Below are positions 14,043-21,633 of a DNA stretch of 21,811 nucleotides, piece by piece. A program made the translations under genes and the position numbers. Source of the stretch: Rhodocyclaceae bacterium (GTDB taxonomy: Bacteria > Pseudomonadota > Gammaproteobacteria > Burkholderiales > Rhodocyclaceae). Location: contig JAFSWK010000266.1 in assembly GCA_017444505.1 (NCBI GenBank), positions 1 to 21,811 on the forward strand. The letters are read 5' to 3'. Below the pieces are notes generated by a model, which was not told the DNA's origin, did no database searches, and saw only the letters and a program-made list of their open reading frames with translations. Position 1 is the first letter of the stretch, and every line of letters starts with the position of its first letter.

Positions 14043-14085
14043 GAAACAAAAACGCCGCCCGCCCGCCCGTGCGGGCGGCGTGGGG
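14043..14085. repeat. GC-rich hairpin, copy 1 of a duplicated sequence
   Basis: ACGCCGCCCGC (14052-14062) pairs with GCGGGCGGCGT (14071-14081). It shares its flanks and arms with the sequence at 15744-15778, differing only by an extra 8-nt CCCGCCCG. The T-run (reverse of AAACAAAAA) lies on the left, so it is a terminator for minus-strand transcription, although no minus-strand gene lies to its right before 15795. For the Fic gene on the plus strand it offers a stem without a T-run. Confidence 0.8.
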
Positions 14086-14107
14086 CTTTGATGCTATAGA
14101 TCACATG

Positions 14108-14131
14108 TTAAGCACATACAGATGTGCTTAA
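14108..14131. promoter_or_regulatory. Upstream palindromic operator of the ATPase gene
   Basis: TTAAGCACAT (14108-14117), ACAG, ATGTGCTTAA (14122-14131): a perfect 10-bp inverted repeat, or 11 bp counting the flanking G and C. It has the same TTAAGCACA(N6)TGTGCTTAA core as the site at 14240-14263, 132 bp away. The region between (14132-14210) is AT-rich and holds no gene. Confidence 0.8.
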
Positions 14132-14210
14132 CTCAACTTTTTCTGAAAAACCTTTGTTTATTAGTATGTTATAGTTCGTGTTTAAGTGCGAAATGGGTCT
14201 GTTTAGAGCT

Positions 14211-14240
14211 TTGTGACCGTCCTTCGGGATGTGATAAAAT
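14211..14240 (+). promoter_or_regulatory. Candidate promoter of the ATPase gene
   Basis: TTGTGA (14211-14216) and TAAAAT (14235-14240) are spaced by 18 bp. The -10 box touches the first base of the downstream operator, so a repressor there would cover the transcription start. Confidence 0.5.
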
Positions 14241-14263
14241 TAAGCACAGTATTCTGTGCTTAA
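14240..14263. promoter_or_regulatory. Downstream palindromic operator of the ATPase gene
   Basis: TTAAGCACAG (14240-14249), TATT, CTGTGCTTAA (14254-14263): a perfect 10-bp inverted repeat immediately after the candidate -10 and 12 bp before the start codon. Confidence 0.8.
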
Positions 14264-14275
14264 CGTGAGTTTTTC

Positions 14276-15715
14276 ATGAAATACGTTTCAGATCAACTGG
14301 TTGAAATCCATCTTAAGCGCCTGAACCCGTGGTGGCAGCGTGGCGAGGTGGATGAGGATGCGCGCAAGCTGCGTCCGCGTGCGTATCTGGACGCGGTGCG
14401 CGCGCTGCTGCTGGCGCCGCAGTAGCGCAGCGCCTTGGTGTTGCTGGGGCAGCGTCGGGTGGGGAAAACCATCTTGATTCGCCATCTGATTGCGGATTTG
14501 CTGGCGCGTGGTGTGCCGCCGCAGCGCGTGGCCTATGTGGAAATGGATCATCCCTTGCTGCACGGGCGCTCTCTGGAAGTGTTGATTGGGCAGATTGAGG
14601 CGATTGCGCCCGCAGGCGAGGGCGAACGCTATCTGTTTTTTGACGAAATCCAGTCGCACAAGGATTGGGAAAAGCATCTGAAACCATTGGTCGACCATCG
14701 TCCGGATTTGCGGATTCTGGTTTCCGGCTCGGCTGCTGCCGCCCTGAAACGCAAAAGTACCGAATCGGGCGCAGGGCGCTTTACCGATTTTTTGCTGCCG
14801 CCGCTGACTTTTTCCGAATATCTGGATTTGCGCGGTGAAGATGATTCGCCGCCGATTCGTGAGGAATCACCCGGCGTGTATGTGCTGCACGATATTGCAC
14901 GCCTGAATGCGCAGTTTGTGGACTATGTCAATTACGGCGGCTATCCGGAATTGGCGCTGACGCCAGTGGTGCGCGCCAATCCGGAGCGTTTCGTCAAGTC
15001 GGACATTGTCGACAAGGTGCTGCTGCGCGATTTGCCGCAGTTGTATGGCATTCAGGATATTCAGGAACTCAATGCCTTGTTTACGCTGCTGGCATTCAAT
15101 ACTGCCGAGGAAGTGTCGTTTGAGCAGCTTTCCAAACGCAGCGGCGTGGGCAAGCAGACTATTCTGCGATACGTGGAATATCTGGAAGCGGCGTTTTTGC
15201 TCAAGCGCGTTTTTCGTGTTGACCAGGACGGTAAACGCTATCAGCGCGAGCGCAATTTCAAGGTGTTTTTGACCAACTCTGCCATGTACGCCGGGCTGTT
15301 TGGCGAAAAGGCGGCGGACGATGCCAGCTTTGGACATCTGGTGGAAACGGCCTTGTTTGCGCAGCGTTTCCATGAAGCCGCCCGGCTCAATTATGCCCGC
15401 TGGGGCAGTGGTGACAACGAGGTGGATTTGGTCGAATCTTCGCACGCGCTTTTGCCGGTTGCCGCGCTGGAAATCAAATGGAGCGACAAATACGCGGACA
15501 AACCCGAATCGTTGAAAGGCTTGATGAAGTTTGCACAAATCAACCAGTTGCCGCAGGTGTGGGCAACCACTCGCAGCCGTATTTCAGAGTTGCGCAAGAA
15601 CGGTTGCGAAATTCGCCAATGGCCTGCTGCGGCGCTGGCGTTTCATTACGGCGTGCGCGCCGTGCGGGGAAGAATGGCCAATCTGGATGCGCGGATTACG
15701 GAAGTTCCCGCATGA
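14276..15715 (+). pseudogene. AAA ATPase (DUF4143-like), interrupted by in-frame TAG
   Basis: ATG 14276 opens MKYVSDQLVEIHLKRLNPWW and reads for 49 codons to an in-frame TAG (14423-14425). The same frame then continues intact for 430 more codons. The continuation holds Walker A (LLGQRRVGKT), Walker B (YLFFDEIQ), a sensor-like serine (ILVSGSAAA), the DUF4143-type middle (FTDFLLPPLTFSEYLDLRG, YVNYGGYPEL, KSDIVDKVLLRDLPQLYGI), a winged helix (SFEQLSKRSGVGKQTILRYVEYLEAAF) and a C-terminal nuclease-like segment (NEVDLV...ALEIKWSDK). A TTG (14435) or GTG (14438) could restart translation just before Walker A, but neither has a ribosome site. A CAG or GAG to TAG change is the simplest cause. Such ATPases are widespread and poorly understood. 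The two palindromic operators upstream are intact, so the loss is recent, an error, or the shorter protein is made. Confidence 0.85.
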
Positions 15716-15743
15716 GTGCGGCAACGCGCCGCTTTCTGCCAGA

Positions 15744-15778
15744 GAAACAAAAACGCCGCCCGTGCGGGCGGCGTGGGG
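15744..15778 (-). terminator. Terminator of the hemA-maoC operon; copy 2 of a duplicated hairpin
   Basis: Stem ACGCCGCC (15753-15760) with GGCGGCGT (15767-15774). On the minus strand it is followed by TTTTTGTTTC, a good T-run. It lies 17 nt past the stop of the MaoC-like gene, the last gene of the operon. The sequence recurs at 14043-14085. Confidence 0.8.
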
Positions 15779-15794
15779 TGTGGCGGGATGAGGG

Positions 15795-16235
15795 TTATTT
15801 TTTCGCCGGAATCAGCAGCACGGCTTCGCCTTCGATGACGGGTTTGCCGGCGACGGTGCACACGGTGGAGACGGTGACGCGGCGTTTTTCGGTGTCCAGT
15901 GCGGCGATGGTGGCTTCGGCGCGCACGGTGTCGCCGATTTTCACCGGCGCTTTGAATTTCAGCGTTTGCGACAGATAAATGGCGCCGGGGCCGGGCAACT
16001 TGGTGCCGAGCACGGCGGAGATGTAACCGGCGGAGAGCATCCCGTGGGCGATGCGGCTGCCGAACATGGAGGCGGCGCCAAATTCACCATCAAGGTGCAC
16101 GGGGTTGGTGTCACCAGAGACTCCGGCGAACATGAGGATGTCGGCGTCGGTGACGGTGCGCGCCATGGCTGCGCTCATGCCGACGGAGAGTTCTTCAAAG
16201 GCAAGTCCTTTGTATTCGGAAAAATCACGGCTCAT
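15795..16235 (-). CDS. MaoC-like (R)-enoyl-CoA hydratase
   Basis: This 146-residue protein has the hot-dog fold of MaoC/PhaJ hydratases, which add water to trans-2-enoyl-CoA. The hydratase motif is complete: FAGVSGDTNPVHLDGEFGAASMFGSRIAHGML, with the catalytic D and H in the DTNPVH part. The C-terminal strands LSQTLKFKAPVKIGDTVRAEATI also fit. I chose ATG 16235, which overlaps the PIN gene stop as ATGA and has GGGAG upstream; the in-frame extension further upstream is non-family sequence. It is the last gene of the hemA operon and is followed by a terminator. Whether it serves polyhydroxyalkanoate supply, beta-oxidation or another acyl-CoA is not visible. Confidence 0.92.
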   Translation of the reverse strand: MSRDFSEYKGLAFEELSVGMSAAMARTVTDADILMFAGVSGDTNPVHLDGEFGAASMFGSRIAHGMLSAGYISAVLGTKLPGPGAIYLSQTLKFKAPVKIGDTVRAEATIAALDTEKRRVTVSTVCTVAGKPVIEGEAVLLIPAKK

Positions 16236-16735
16236 GAGGTTTGCTCCCGGCCAAAAGGCCATTGGTTGAAAACCGACATTGTGCCAGCCTCGGGCAGGGT
16301 GGCGCACAGGTGCTCTGGGGATAATGTCAAAAAAAGTGTTTTTGCCGCCTTTTGCCGCCCGGCGGCGAGTACGGCGCGGTCGCGCGAGACAAGATGCGTG
16401 GCGCGCGCATCGCGGGCGATTTCGAGGAATTTCTGGTCGTCCGCATCGCGCACGCGCGGAAGCGGCGGGGCGGTCGGCGTGCGGACGGGCAAGATTTCGC
16501 AGCGCGCGCGATAGCGGGCGAGCAGGGCGGTTTGTTCGTCGGGCGCGAGAGCAAAACGCGCACGGGCGAGCACGTCGGCCAGCTCTGCCAGCGCGTCTTC
16601 ACGGGTAAAGAGGCGCGCGGACGGCTGCGCCAGCAAGGTGGCCAGCGCGCGCAGGGCGGGGTCACGAAAATGCCAGAGGGCGAGGACGACGTTGGTATCG
16701 AGCACCAGCCGCAGCGCGGTGACGGGCGCGTTCAT
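16232..16735 (-). CDS. PIN-domain putative ribonuclease without antitoxin
   Basis: The 167-residue protein is of the COG1569-like PIN family, predicted metal-dependent RNases. Visible motifs are LVLDTNVVLALW (D13), an acidic residue in ALAELADVLARARF (E51), the RDADDQKFLEIA block (D97-D100) and VSRDRAVL (D119), all of which fit an active pocket. The N-terminus overlaps the prmC stop (ATGA at 16732-16735) and its stop overlaps the MaoC-like start. No antitoxin gene lies on either side. The tail of ~25 residues after TLSPEHL is not conserved-looking. Its place behind prfA and prmC hints at a translation-related role, but this is inference; the gene may simply have joined a constitutive operon. 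Confidence 0.88.
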   Translation of the reverse strand: MNAPVTALRLVLDTNVVLALWHFRDPALRALATLLAQPSARLFTREDALAELADVLARARFALAPDEQTALLARYRARCEILPVRTPTAPPLPRVRDADDQKFLEIARDARATHLVSRDRAVLAAGRQKAAKTLFLTLSPEHLCATLPEAGTMSVFNQWPFGREQTS

Positions 16736-17571
16736 GTCGGCAGCCGCCCGCCGCTGACGCGCGCAATGCCGGCCAGATCGCGCGCGCTGTGCACGTCGGC
16801 AAAACCTGCGTCGGCCAGCAGTGCGCGCACCGCTTCACTTTGGTCAAAGCCGTGTTCCAGCCACAAACAGCCGCCCGCCGCCAGCCAGCGCGGGGCATGA
16901 TGGACGATGTGGCGCAGGTCGTCCAGCCCGTCGCGCCCGGCGGTGAGCGCGCGGCGCGGTTCAAAGCGCACGTCGCCTTGCGACAAGTGCGGGTCGCCTT
17001 CGGCAACGTAGGGCGGATTGGCGACGATGGCGTGAAATGTTTGTCCGGCGGGCAGCGCGGCGAACCAGTCGCTGCGCACAAAGCGGACGGCGGTATTCAG
17101 GCGGGCGGCGTTGGCTTGCGCGACGGCCAGCGCCTCTGCGCTTTGCTCCACCGCCCACACCTGCCAGCGCGCGCGCGCAAGCGCCAGACTGATGGCCATC
17201 GCGCCGCTGCCCGTGCCCATGTCCAGCACGCGGGCATCTTCGGGCAGTGCGGCGGCGAGCGTTTGTTCCACCAGCAATTCGGTTTCCGGACGCGGAATCA
17301 GCACGTCTTCCGTGACGTGCAGCCAGTGGCCGTAAAACTCGCGCCCGCCAACAAGATAGGCCACCGGCACGCCCTCGGCGCGGCGCGCGCACCATTGCGC
17401 GAAGGTGGCGGCGGCTGCGGCGCAAAGCGGCGTTTCAGGGTAGGCGAGCAAATCGGTGGGCGTGCAGCCGCAGGCGGCGCACAGCAGGACGCGGGCGTCG
17501 ATGGCGTCCAGCCGGTAGTGTTGACGGGCGCGGGCGAGCGCCTGCGCGCGCGTGACGGGGGCGGCGCTCAT
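16732..17571 (-). CDS. prmC: Release factor glutamine methyltransferase PrmC (HemK)
   Basis: PrmC methylates the glutamine of the GGQ motif of release factors RF1 and RF2 using S-adenosylmethionine. The 279 residues show the N-terminal helical domain, the linker block YLVGGREFYGHWLHVTEDVLIPRPETELLVE (72-102), the SAM site VLDMGTGSGAMAISLA (115-130) and the catalytic NPPY at 185-188. ATG 17571 overlaps the prfA stop as ATGA, so substrate and enzyme are translated together. The gene ends in another ATGA overlap with the PIN gene. Confidence 0.96.
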   Translation of the reverse strand: MSAAPVTRAQALARARQHYRLDAIDARVLLCAACGCTPTDLLAYPETPLCAAAAATFAQWCARRAEGVPVAYLVGGREFYGHWLHVTEDVLIPRPETELLVEQTLAAALPEDARVLDMGTGSGAMAISLALARARWQVWAVEQSAEALAVAQANAARLNTAVRFVRSDWFAALPAGQTFHAIVANPPYVAEGDPHLSQGDVRFEPRRALTAGRDGLDDLRHIVHHAPRWLAAGGCLWLEHGFDQSEAVRALLADAGFADVHSARDLAGIARVSGGRLPT

Positions 17572-18644
17572 GCCGCAAGCTCGGCAATCAGGCTGGCTTG
17601 ATGTTCCAGCGCCAGCGCATCGAGCACTTCATCGAGTTCGCCGCCCAGAATGGCGTCGAGCTTGTGCACGGTGAGGTTGATGCGGTGGTCGGTGACGCGC
17701 CCCTGCGGGAAGTTGTAGGTGCGGATGCGCTCGGAACGGTCGCCGCTGCCGATGAGCTGTTTGCGCGTGGCGGCCTCTTTTGCGTGCGCTTCCTGCTCGC
17801 GACGGTCGCGCAGGCGGGCGGCGAGCACGGCCAGCGCCTGCGCGCGGTTGCGGTGTTGCGAGCGGTCGTCCTGACATTCCACGACCAGCCCCGTGGGCAA
17901 GTGCGTGATGCGCACGGCGGAATCGGTTTTGTTGATGTGCTGGCCGCCCGCGCCGGAAGCGCGGAAGGTGTCGATGCGCAGATGTTCGGCGGGCAGTTCG
18001 ATGTCGTCGAGTTCTTCGGCCTGCGGCAACACGGCCACTGTGCAGGCCGAAGTGTGGATGCGGCCTTGCGCTTCGGTGGCGGGCACGCGCTGCACGCGGT
18101 GCGCGCCCGATTCAAATTTCAGCCGGCCATAGACTTCGTGGCCGCTAATGCGCACGACCACTTCTTTATAGCCGCCCAGTTCGGCTTCCGAGGCAGAGAT
18201 GGATTCAGTCTGCCAGCCCTGGCTTTGGGCATAACGCAAATACATGCGCAGCAAATCGCCCGCGAACAGCGCCGCTTCGTCGCCGCCCGTACCGGCGCGG
18301 ATTTCCAGAAACACGTCGCGCCCGTCATCCGGGTCGCGCGGCAGCAGCGCGCGTTGCAGTTCTTCTTCCAGACGGACAAGCTCGGCTTGCAGACGGGGAA
18401 TTTCGGCTTCGGCCAGTTCGCGCAATTCCGCGTCCTCGCGCAGGACTTCGGCTTCATGCAGCGCGACTTCGGCGGTGCAAAAGGCGGCAAAGCCGCTGGC
18501 GACAGGTTCGATTTCCGCGCGTTCGCGGCTCAAGGTTTGCAGACGGGCAGGGTCGCGGGCGATGGTTTCATCGGCCAGCGCGCGGTCGAGTTCAGCTAGG
18601 CGGTCTTGCGTTTGCGCCAGTTTCTGACGCACGGACGCCTTCAC
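17568..18644 (-). CDS. prfA: Peptide chain release factor 1
   Basis: RF1 ends translation at UAA and UAG. The 358 residues carry GGQ at 233-235 (ASGAGGQHINKTDSAV), the same position as in E. coli RF1, and the stop-codon reading PxT motif as P-A-T at 188-190 (RVQRVPATE). I chose GTG 18644 because the family N-terminus reads (M)KASVRQKLAQTQDRL and GGGAGG lies six nt upstream; it overlaps the hemA stop as GTGA. The open frame extends further upstream into hemA, but that part is not RF1. The window uses all three stop codons, consistent with active RF1. Confidence 0.96.
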   Translation of the reverse strand: MKASVRQKLAQTQDRLAELDRALADETIARDPARLQTLSRERAEIEPVASGFAAFCTAEVALHEAEVLREDAELRELAEAEIPRLQAELVRLEEELQRALLPRDPDDGRDVFLEIRAGTGGDEAALFAGDLLRMYLRYAQSQGWQTESISASEAELGGYKEVVVRISGHEVYGRLKFESGAHRVQRVPATEAQGRIHTSACTVAVLPQAEELDDIELPAEHLRIDTFRASGAGGQHINKTDSAVRITHLPTGLVVECQDDRSQHRNRAQALAVLAARLRDRREQEAHAKEAATRKQLIGSGDRSERIRTYNFPQGRVTDHRINLTVHKLDAILGGELDEVLDALALEHQASLIAELAA

Positions 18645-19954
18645 GCCGCGCCTCCCGCAACCTTGCGCGGCGGCGCAAGCGTGGAACCTTCTTCTTCGCG
18701 GGCTTCCGGCGCGTCTTCTTCTTGCAGCCCGAAGGCGCGGCGCAGGCAGTCGTTTTCTTCCGGCGTGGCCTGGTGCAGGAAATGCGAGGGGGCGTGCAGC
18801 ATTTTGTTGCTCAACGCGCGGGCGAGGGATTCCAGCGCGGCGTGCGCGTTGCCCGTTTTGGCAAGCTGACGTTTGGCCTTTTCCAGCTCGGTGCGGACGA
18901 GTGCTTCGCTGTTCGCGCGCAGCGCGCGGATGGTGTGCACGCCCGCGCCGCGCAGCACGCGCCACTGCATGAAGGCGGCCACTTCATGGTCGAGAATGCG
19001 CTCGGCCTCGGCCACTGCCTGCGCGCGCGATTCCACGCCGCTGGCGACCACTTGCGCGAGGTCATCGACGCAGTACAGAAACACGTCGTCCAGCCGCCCG
19101 ATTTCCGGCTCAATATCGCGCGGCACGGCCAGATCAATCATCACCACGGGCTTGTGGCGACGTTCGCGGATGGCGCGTTCAGCCAGCCCCAGACCAATGA
19201 TGGGCACCGGCGAGGCGGTACAGGAAAGCACGATGTCGAACTGCGGCAGAATGTCGCTCAGGCTATCCAGCGGCAGGGCGCGCGCGCCGAAGCGTTCGGC
19301 CAGCGGCTGGGCGCGCGCGGCGGTGCGGTTGACCACTACGATTTCCTGCGGCGCGGCGGCGGCAAAGTGCGCCGCGCACAGCGAAATCATCTCGCCCGCG
19401 CCGATAAAGAGCACGCGCTGACCGGCAATGTCTTCAAAAATGCGTTCGCACAAATGCACCGCAGCGGCGGCCATGGAAACAATGTTCGCACCCACGGCGG
19501 TATCGGAACGCACCGCTTTGGCGGCAGAAAAGGCGCTTTGAAACAGGCGGTGCAAAATCGCCCCCAGCGTGCCGACGGTTTGCGCCTCGCGCATGGCGGA
19601 TTTCACCTGACCGAGAATCTGCGTCTCGCCCAGCACCATCGAATCCAGCCCGCAGGCGACGCGAAAGACGTGATGCACGGCGGCTTCCCCCGCGTGCAGG
19701 TACAGCGACGGCGAAAAGGCTTCCAGCGCGACGTTCTGAAAACGCGCCAGCCAGTCCGAAACGACTTGCGGCGCATCGCCCGCAAACCAGATTTCCGTGC
19801 GGTTGCAGGTAGAAAGAATGGCGGCTTCGCCCACGCCGGGTTCGCGCACCAAGCTGGTCAGCGCGGCGGGCAGACGGTCTGGGCCGAAGGCAAGCGCCTC
19901 GCGCACGGCGACCGGCGCCGTCTGATGATTCAAACCCAGAACGTAGACCTGCAT
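18641..19954 (-). CDS. hemA: Glutamyl-tRNA reductase
   Basis: HemA reduces glutamyl-tRNA to glutamate-1-semialdehyde, the first committed step of C5 heme synthesis. The 437 residues show VLGLNHQTAPVAVRE at the N-terminus, the catalytic cysteine C50 in STCNRTE, the block GLDSMVLGETQILGQVK, the NADPH-binding VLFIGAGEM and the dimerisation helices after AFMQWRVLRG. The C-terminus carries a charged, Pro/Ala-containing extension (EEEGSTLAPPRKVAGGAA). ATG 19954 has no clear ribosome site. It leads a five-gene coupled operon with prfA, prmC, the PIN gene and the MaoC-like gene. Confidence 0.96.
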   Translation of the reverse strand: MQVYVLGLNHQTAPVAVREALAFGPDRLPAALTSLVREPGVGEAAILSTCNRTEIWFAGDAPQVVSDWLARFQNVALEAFSPSLYLHAGEAAVHHVFRVACGLDSMVLGETQILGQVKSAMREAQTVGTLGAILHRLFQSAFSAAKAVRSDTAVGANIVSMAAAAVHLCERIFEDIAGQRVLFIGAGEMISLCAAHFAAAAPQEIVVVNRTAARAQPLAERFGARALPLDSLSDILPQFDIVLSCTASPVPIIGLGLAERAIRERRHKPVVMIDLAVPRDIEPEIGRLDDVFLYCVDDLAQVVASGVESRAQAVAEAERILDHEVAAFMQWRVLRGAGVHTIRALRANSEALVRTELEKAKRQLAKTGNAHAALESLARALSNKMLHAPSHFLHQATPEENDCLRRAFGLQEEDAPEAREEEGSTLAPPRKVAGGAA

Positions 19955-19988
19955 GAGAGAGAGGGGCGAAACCGTTGAAAAACGTGCG

Positions 19989-19994
19989 ATTATA
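19989..19994 (-). promoter_or_regulatory. Candidate -10 box of the hemA operon
   Basis: Minus-strand TATAAT lies 34 bp upstream of the hemA ATG, in the 111-bp space between hemA and the divergent cinA-like gene. No good -35 box is visible. Confidence 0.5.
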
Positions 19995-20065
19995 CGCTGC
20001 GCGCGGGCAAACCGCGCGGCGGGCGCGGGGCAGGCCGTGCTGCGGTTTCAGGCAAGGAGACAAAA

Positions 20066-20812
20066 ATGCGGTTTGGCGCGTTGATTATTGGCGATGAAAT
20101 TCTTTCCGGACGGCGCAAGGACGGCCATCTGGCGAAGCTGATTGAACTGCTCCACGCCCGTGGCCTGCGGCTGGGCTGGGCGCGCTACGCCGGGGATGAC
20201 CTGCTGGCGCTGACGCAAACGCTGCGCGAAACCTTCGCCACGGGCGACGTCGTTTTCAGCTTTGGCGGCATCGGCGCCACGCCCGACGACAACACCCGCC
20301 AGGCTGCCGCCGCCGCGCTGGGCTGCGAGCTGCGTTTGCATCCCGAAGCCGAGGCGCTGATTCGCGGGCGTTTCGGCAAAGAAGTGACGGAACAGCGCCT
20401 CGACATGGGGCGCTTTCCCGAAGGCGCGGAAATCATCCCCAATCCGTACAACCAGATTCCCGGCTTCCGCATCGCGCGGCACTTTTTCGTGCCCGGTTTC
20501 CCCGTGATGGCGCACCCGATGATTGAGGCCGTGCTGGACACCCACTTTGCCCAGCTTGCGCACCGCGAAGACTACGTGGAAGAAAGCGTGCACATTGAAC
20601 AAGGGCATGAAGGCTTGCTGGTCGCCTTCATGCGCGAACTGGCTGCGCGCTATCCGCAGGCGGCGCTGTTCAGCCTGCCCAGCGTGGGAGAGACGCCCGC
20701 GCAGCGCAGTCTGGAACTGGGCATGAAAGGCACGCGGGCGGACGTAGCCGCAGCGATGGCCGAAATCCGCGCCGAACTCAACCGCCTCGGGCTGTACTTT
20801 CGTCCCGCATGA
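20066..20812 (+). CDS. CinA N-terminal (MoaB/MogA-fold) domain protein
   Basis: The 248-residue product is the stand-alone molybdopterin-binding-fold domain of the CinA family (COG1058), often labelled competence/damage-inducible protein A. Seen are FGALIIGDEILSGRRKDGHLAKLIELL, the switch block DVVFSFGGIGATPDDNTRQAAA and VPGFPVMAHPMIEAVL. The C-terminal nicotinamide-mononucleotide deamidase domain of full CinA is absent. Members of the family have been linked to ADP-ribose or nucleotide hydrolysis, but the role here is unknown. AAGGAGA precedes ATG 20066. The stop overlaps the next start as ATGA. Confidence 0.9.
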   Translation: MRFGALIIGDEILSGRRKDGHLAKLIELLHARGLRLGWARYAGDDLLALTQTLRETFATGDVVFSFGGIGATPDDNTRQAAAAALGCELRLHPEAEALIRGRFGKEVTEQRLDMGRFPEGAEIIPNPYNQIPGFRIARHFFVPGFPVMAHPMIEAVLDTHFAQLAHREDYVEESVHIEQGHEGLLVAFMRELAARYPQAALFSLPSVGETPAQRSLELGMKGTRADVAAAMAEIRAELNRLGLYFRPA

Positions 20813-21537
20813 GCGCACGCAAAGCGCCGCAGCAAGGCATGTACCGCCTGCGGCTGGCGGAGGACTGGACGCAGGAATGCCGCGTGCGCTGGTCGGCGCG
20901 GCGCACGCTGGCGCTGCAAGTCGATGCGCGCGGCGTGCATGTATTCGCCCCGCACGGCCTCTCACTGGCGCGGCTGGAAGCCTTTGTACAGGCGCGCCGC
21001 GACTGGCTGCGCACACAGCTCGCCCGCCGCGCCGAAGCGCCCCCCGCCCCGCCCGTGCCCGACGAAAACGTCGCCCACGGCAGCACGTTTTCATTGCTGG
21101 GCAAAACCGCGCGCATCGTGCGCGACAGTCCCTTCCGCCGCCCGCGTTGGAGCGAAGACGCCGACGGCGCGCCCGTCTTGCTGCTGCCTGCCGCATATAC
21201 CGACGAACAAGCGCGGCGCGCGCGGCTGCGCTGCATTGCCGAACGTGCGCTGACCGATTTCACCGCGCGGGTCGCCCACTACTGCGCCCGTTTGCAGCTT
21301 GCCCCGCCGCCCGTGCGCCTGACGCGCGCGCGCAGTCGCTGGGGCAGTTGCAGCGCGTGCAGCGGCATCCGGCTCAACCTGCGACTGGCGCATCTTGCGC
21401 CGCACCTGATTGACTACGTCGTCGCGCACGAAGTCGCGCACCTGCGGGAAATGAACCACTCCCCCCGCTTCTGGGCAATCGTCGCCAGCCTCTATCCCGA
21501 CTGGCAACGCGCCCGAAGAGAATTGCGCCGCGCGTAG
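20809..21537 (+). CDS. YgjP-type zinc metallopeptidase (M48-like)
   Basis: The 242-residue protein belongs to the YgjP/DUF45 metallopeptidase family. The zinc site is HEVAHLREMNHSPRFW (207-222): H207, H211 and the later H217. The preceding family block RARSRWGSCSACSGIRLNLRLAHLAPHLIDYVV is complete. The N-terminal half is a beta-rich part (RVRWSARRTLALQVDARGVHVFAPHG). There is no signal peptide, so the protein should be cytoplasmic. It is translationally coupled to the CinA-N-like gene. Substrates are unknown. Confidence 0.93.
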   Translation: MSARKAPQQGMYRLRLAEDWTQECRVRWSARRTLALQVDARGVHVFAPHGLSLARLEAFVQARRDWLRTQLARRAEAPPAPPVPDENVAHGSTFSLLGKTARIVRDSPFRRPRWSEDADGAPVLLLPAAYTDEQARRARLRCIAERALTDFTARVAHYCARLQLAPPPVRLTRARSRWGSCSACSGIRLNLRLAHLAPHLIDYVVAHEVAHLREMNHSPRFWAIVASLYPDWQRARRELRRA

Positions 21538-21587
21538 AGAGGTGCCCCCCACGTTAGCGCCAGCCGCTTTCGCGTCTGTCACTCACT

Positions 21588-21605
21588 GCCCCCCAAAGGG
21601 GGGGC
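21588..21605. repeat. C/G-tract hairpin
   Basis: GCCCCCC (21588-21594), AAA, GGGGGGGC (21598-21605): a near-perfect C/G stem between the plus-strand metallopeptidase and the minus-strand membrane-protein gene. It has no T-run. It may be a copy of a dispersed intergenic repeat, which cannot be tested within this window. Confidence 0.5.
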
Positions 21606-21633
21606 TGCGCCTCATTCCACCCGCAGTGCCCCG

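Noticed and set aside
14052..14081. Intrinsic terminator for the Fic gene on the plus strand
   Set aside because: The stem is strong, but the T-run lies on the other side, so it would work only for minus-strand transcription.
14423..14425. TAG or TAA reassigned as sense codons
   Set aside because: TAG ends Fic, the ankyrin distal frame and the YgjP-type gene, and TAA ends rpsD and others at natural family ends. RF1 is intact. The two internal stops are better explained as mutations or errors.
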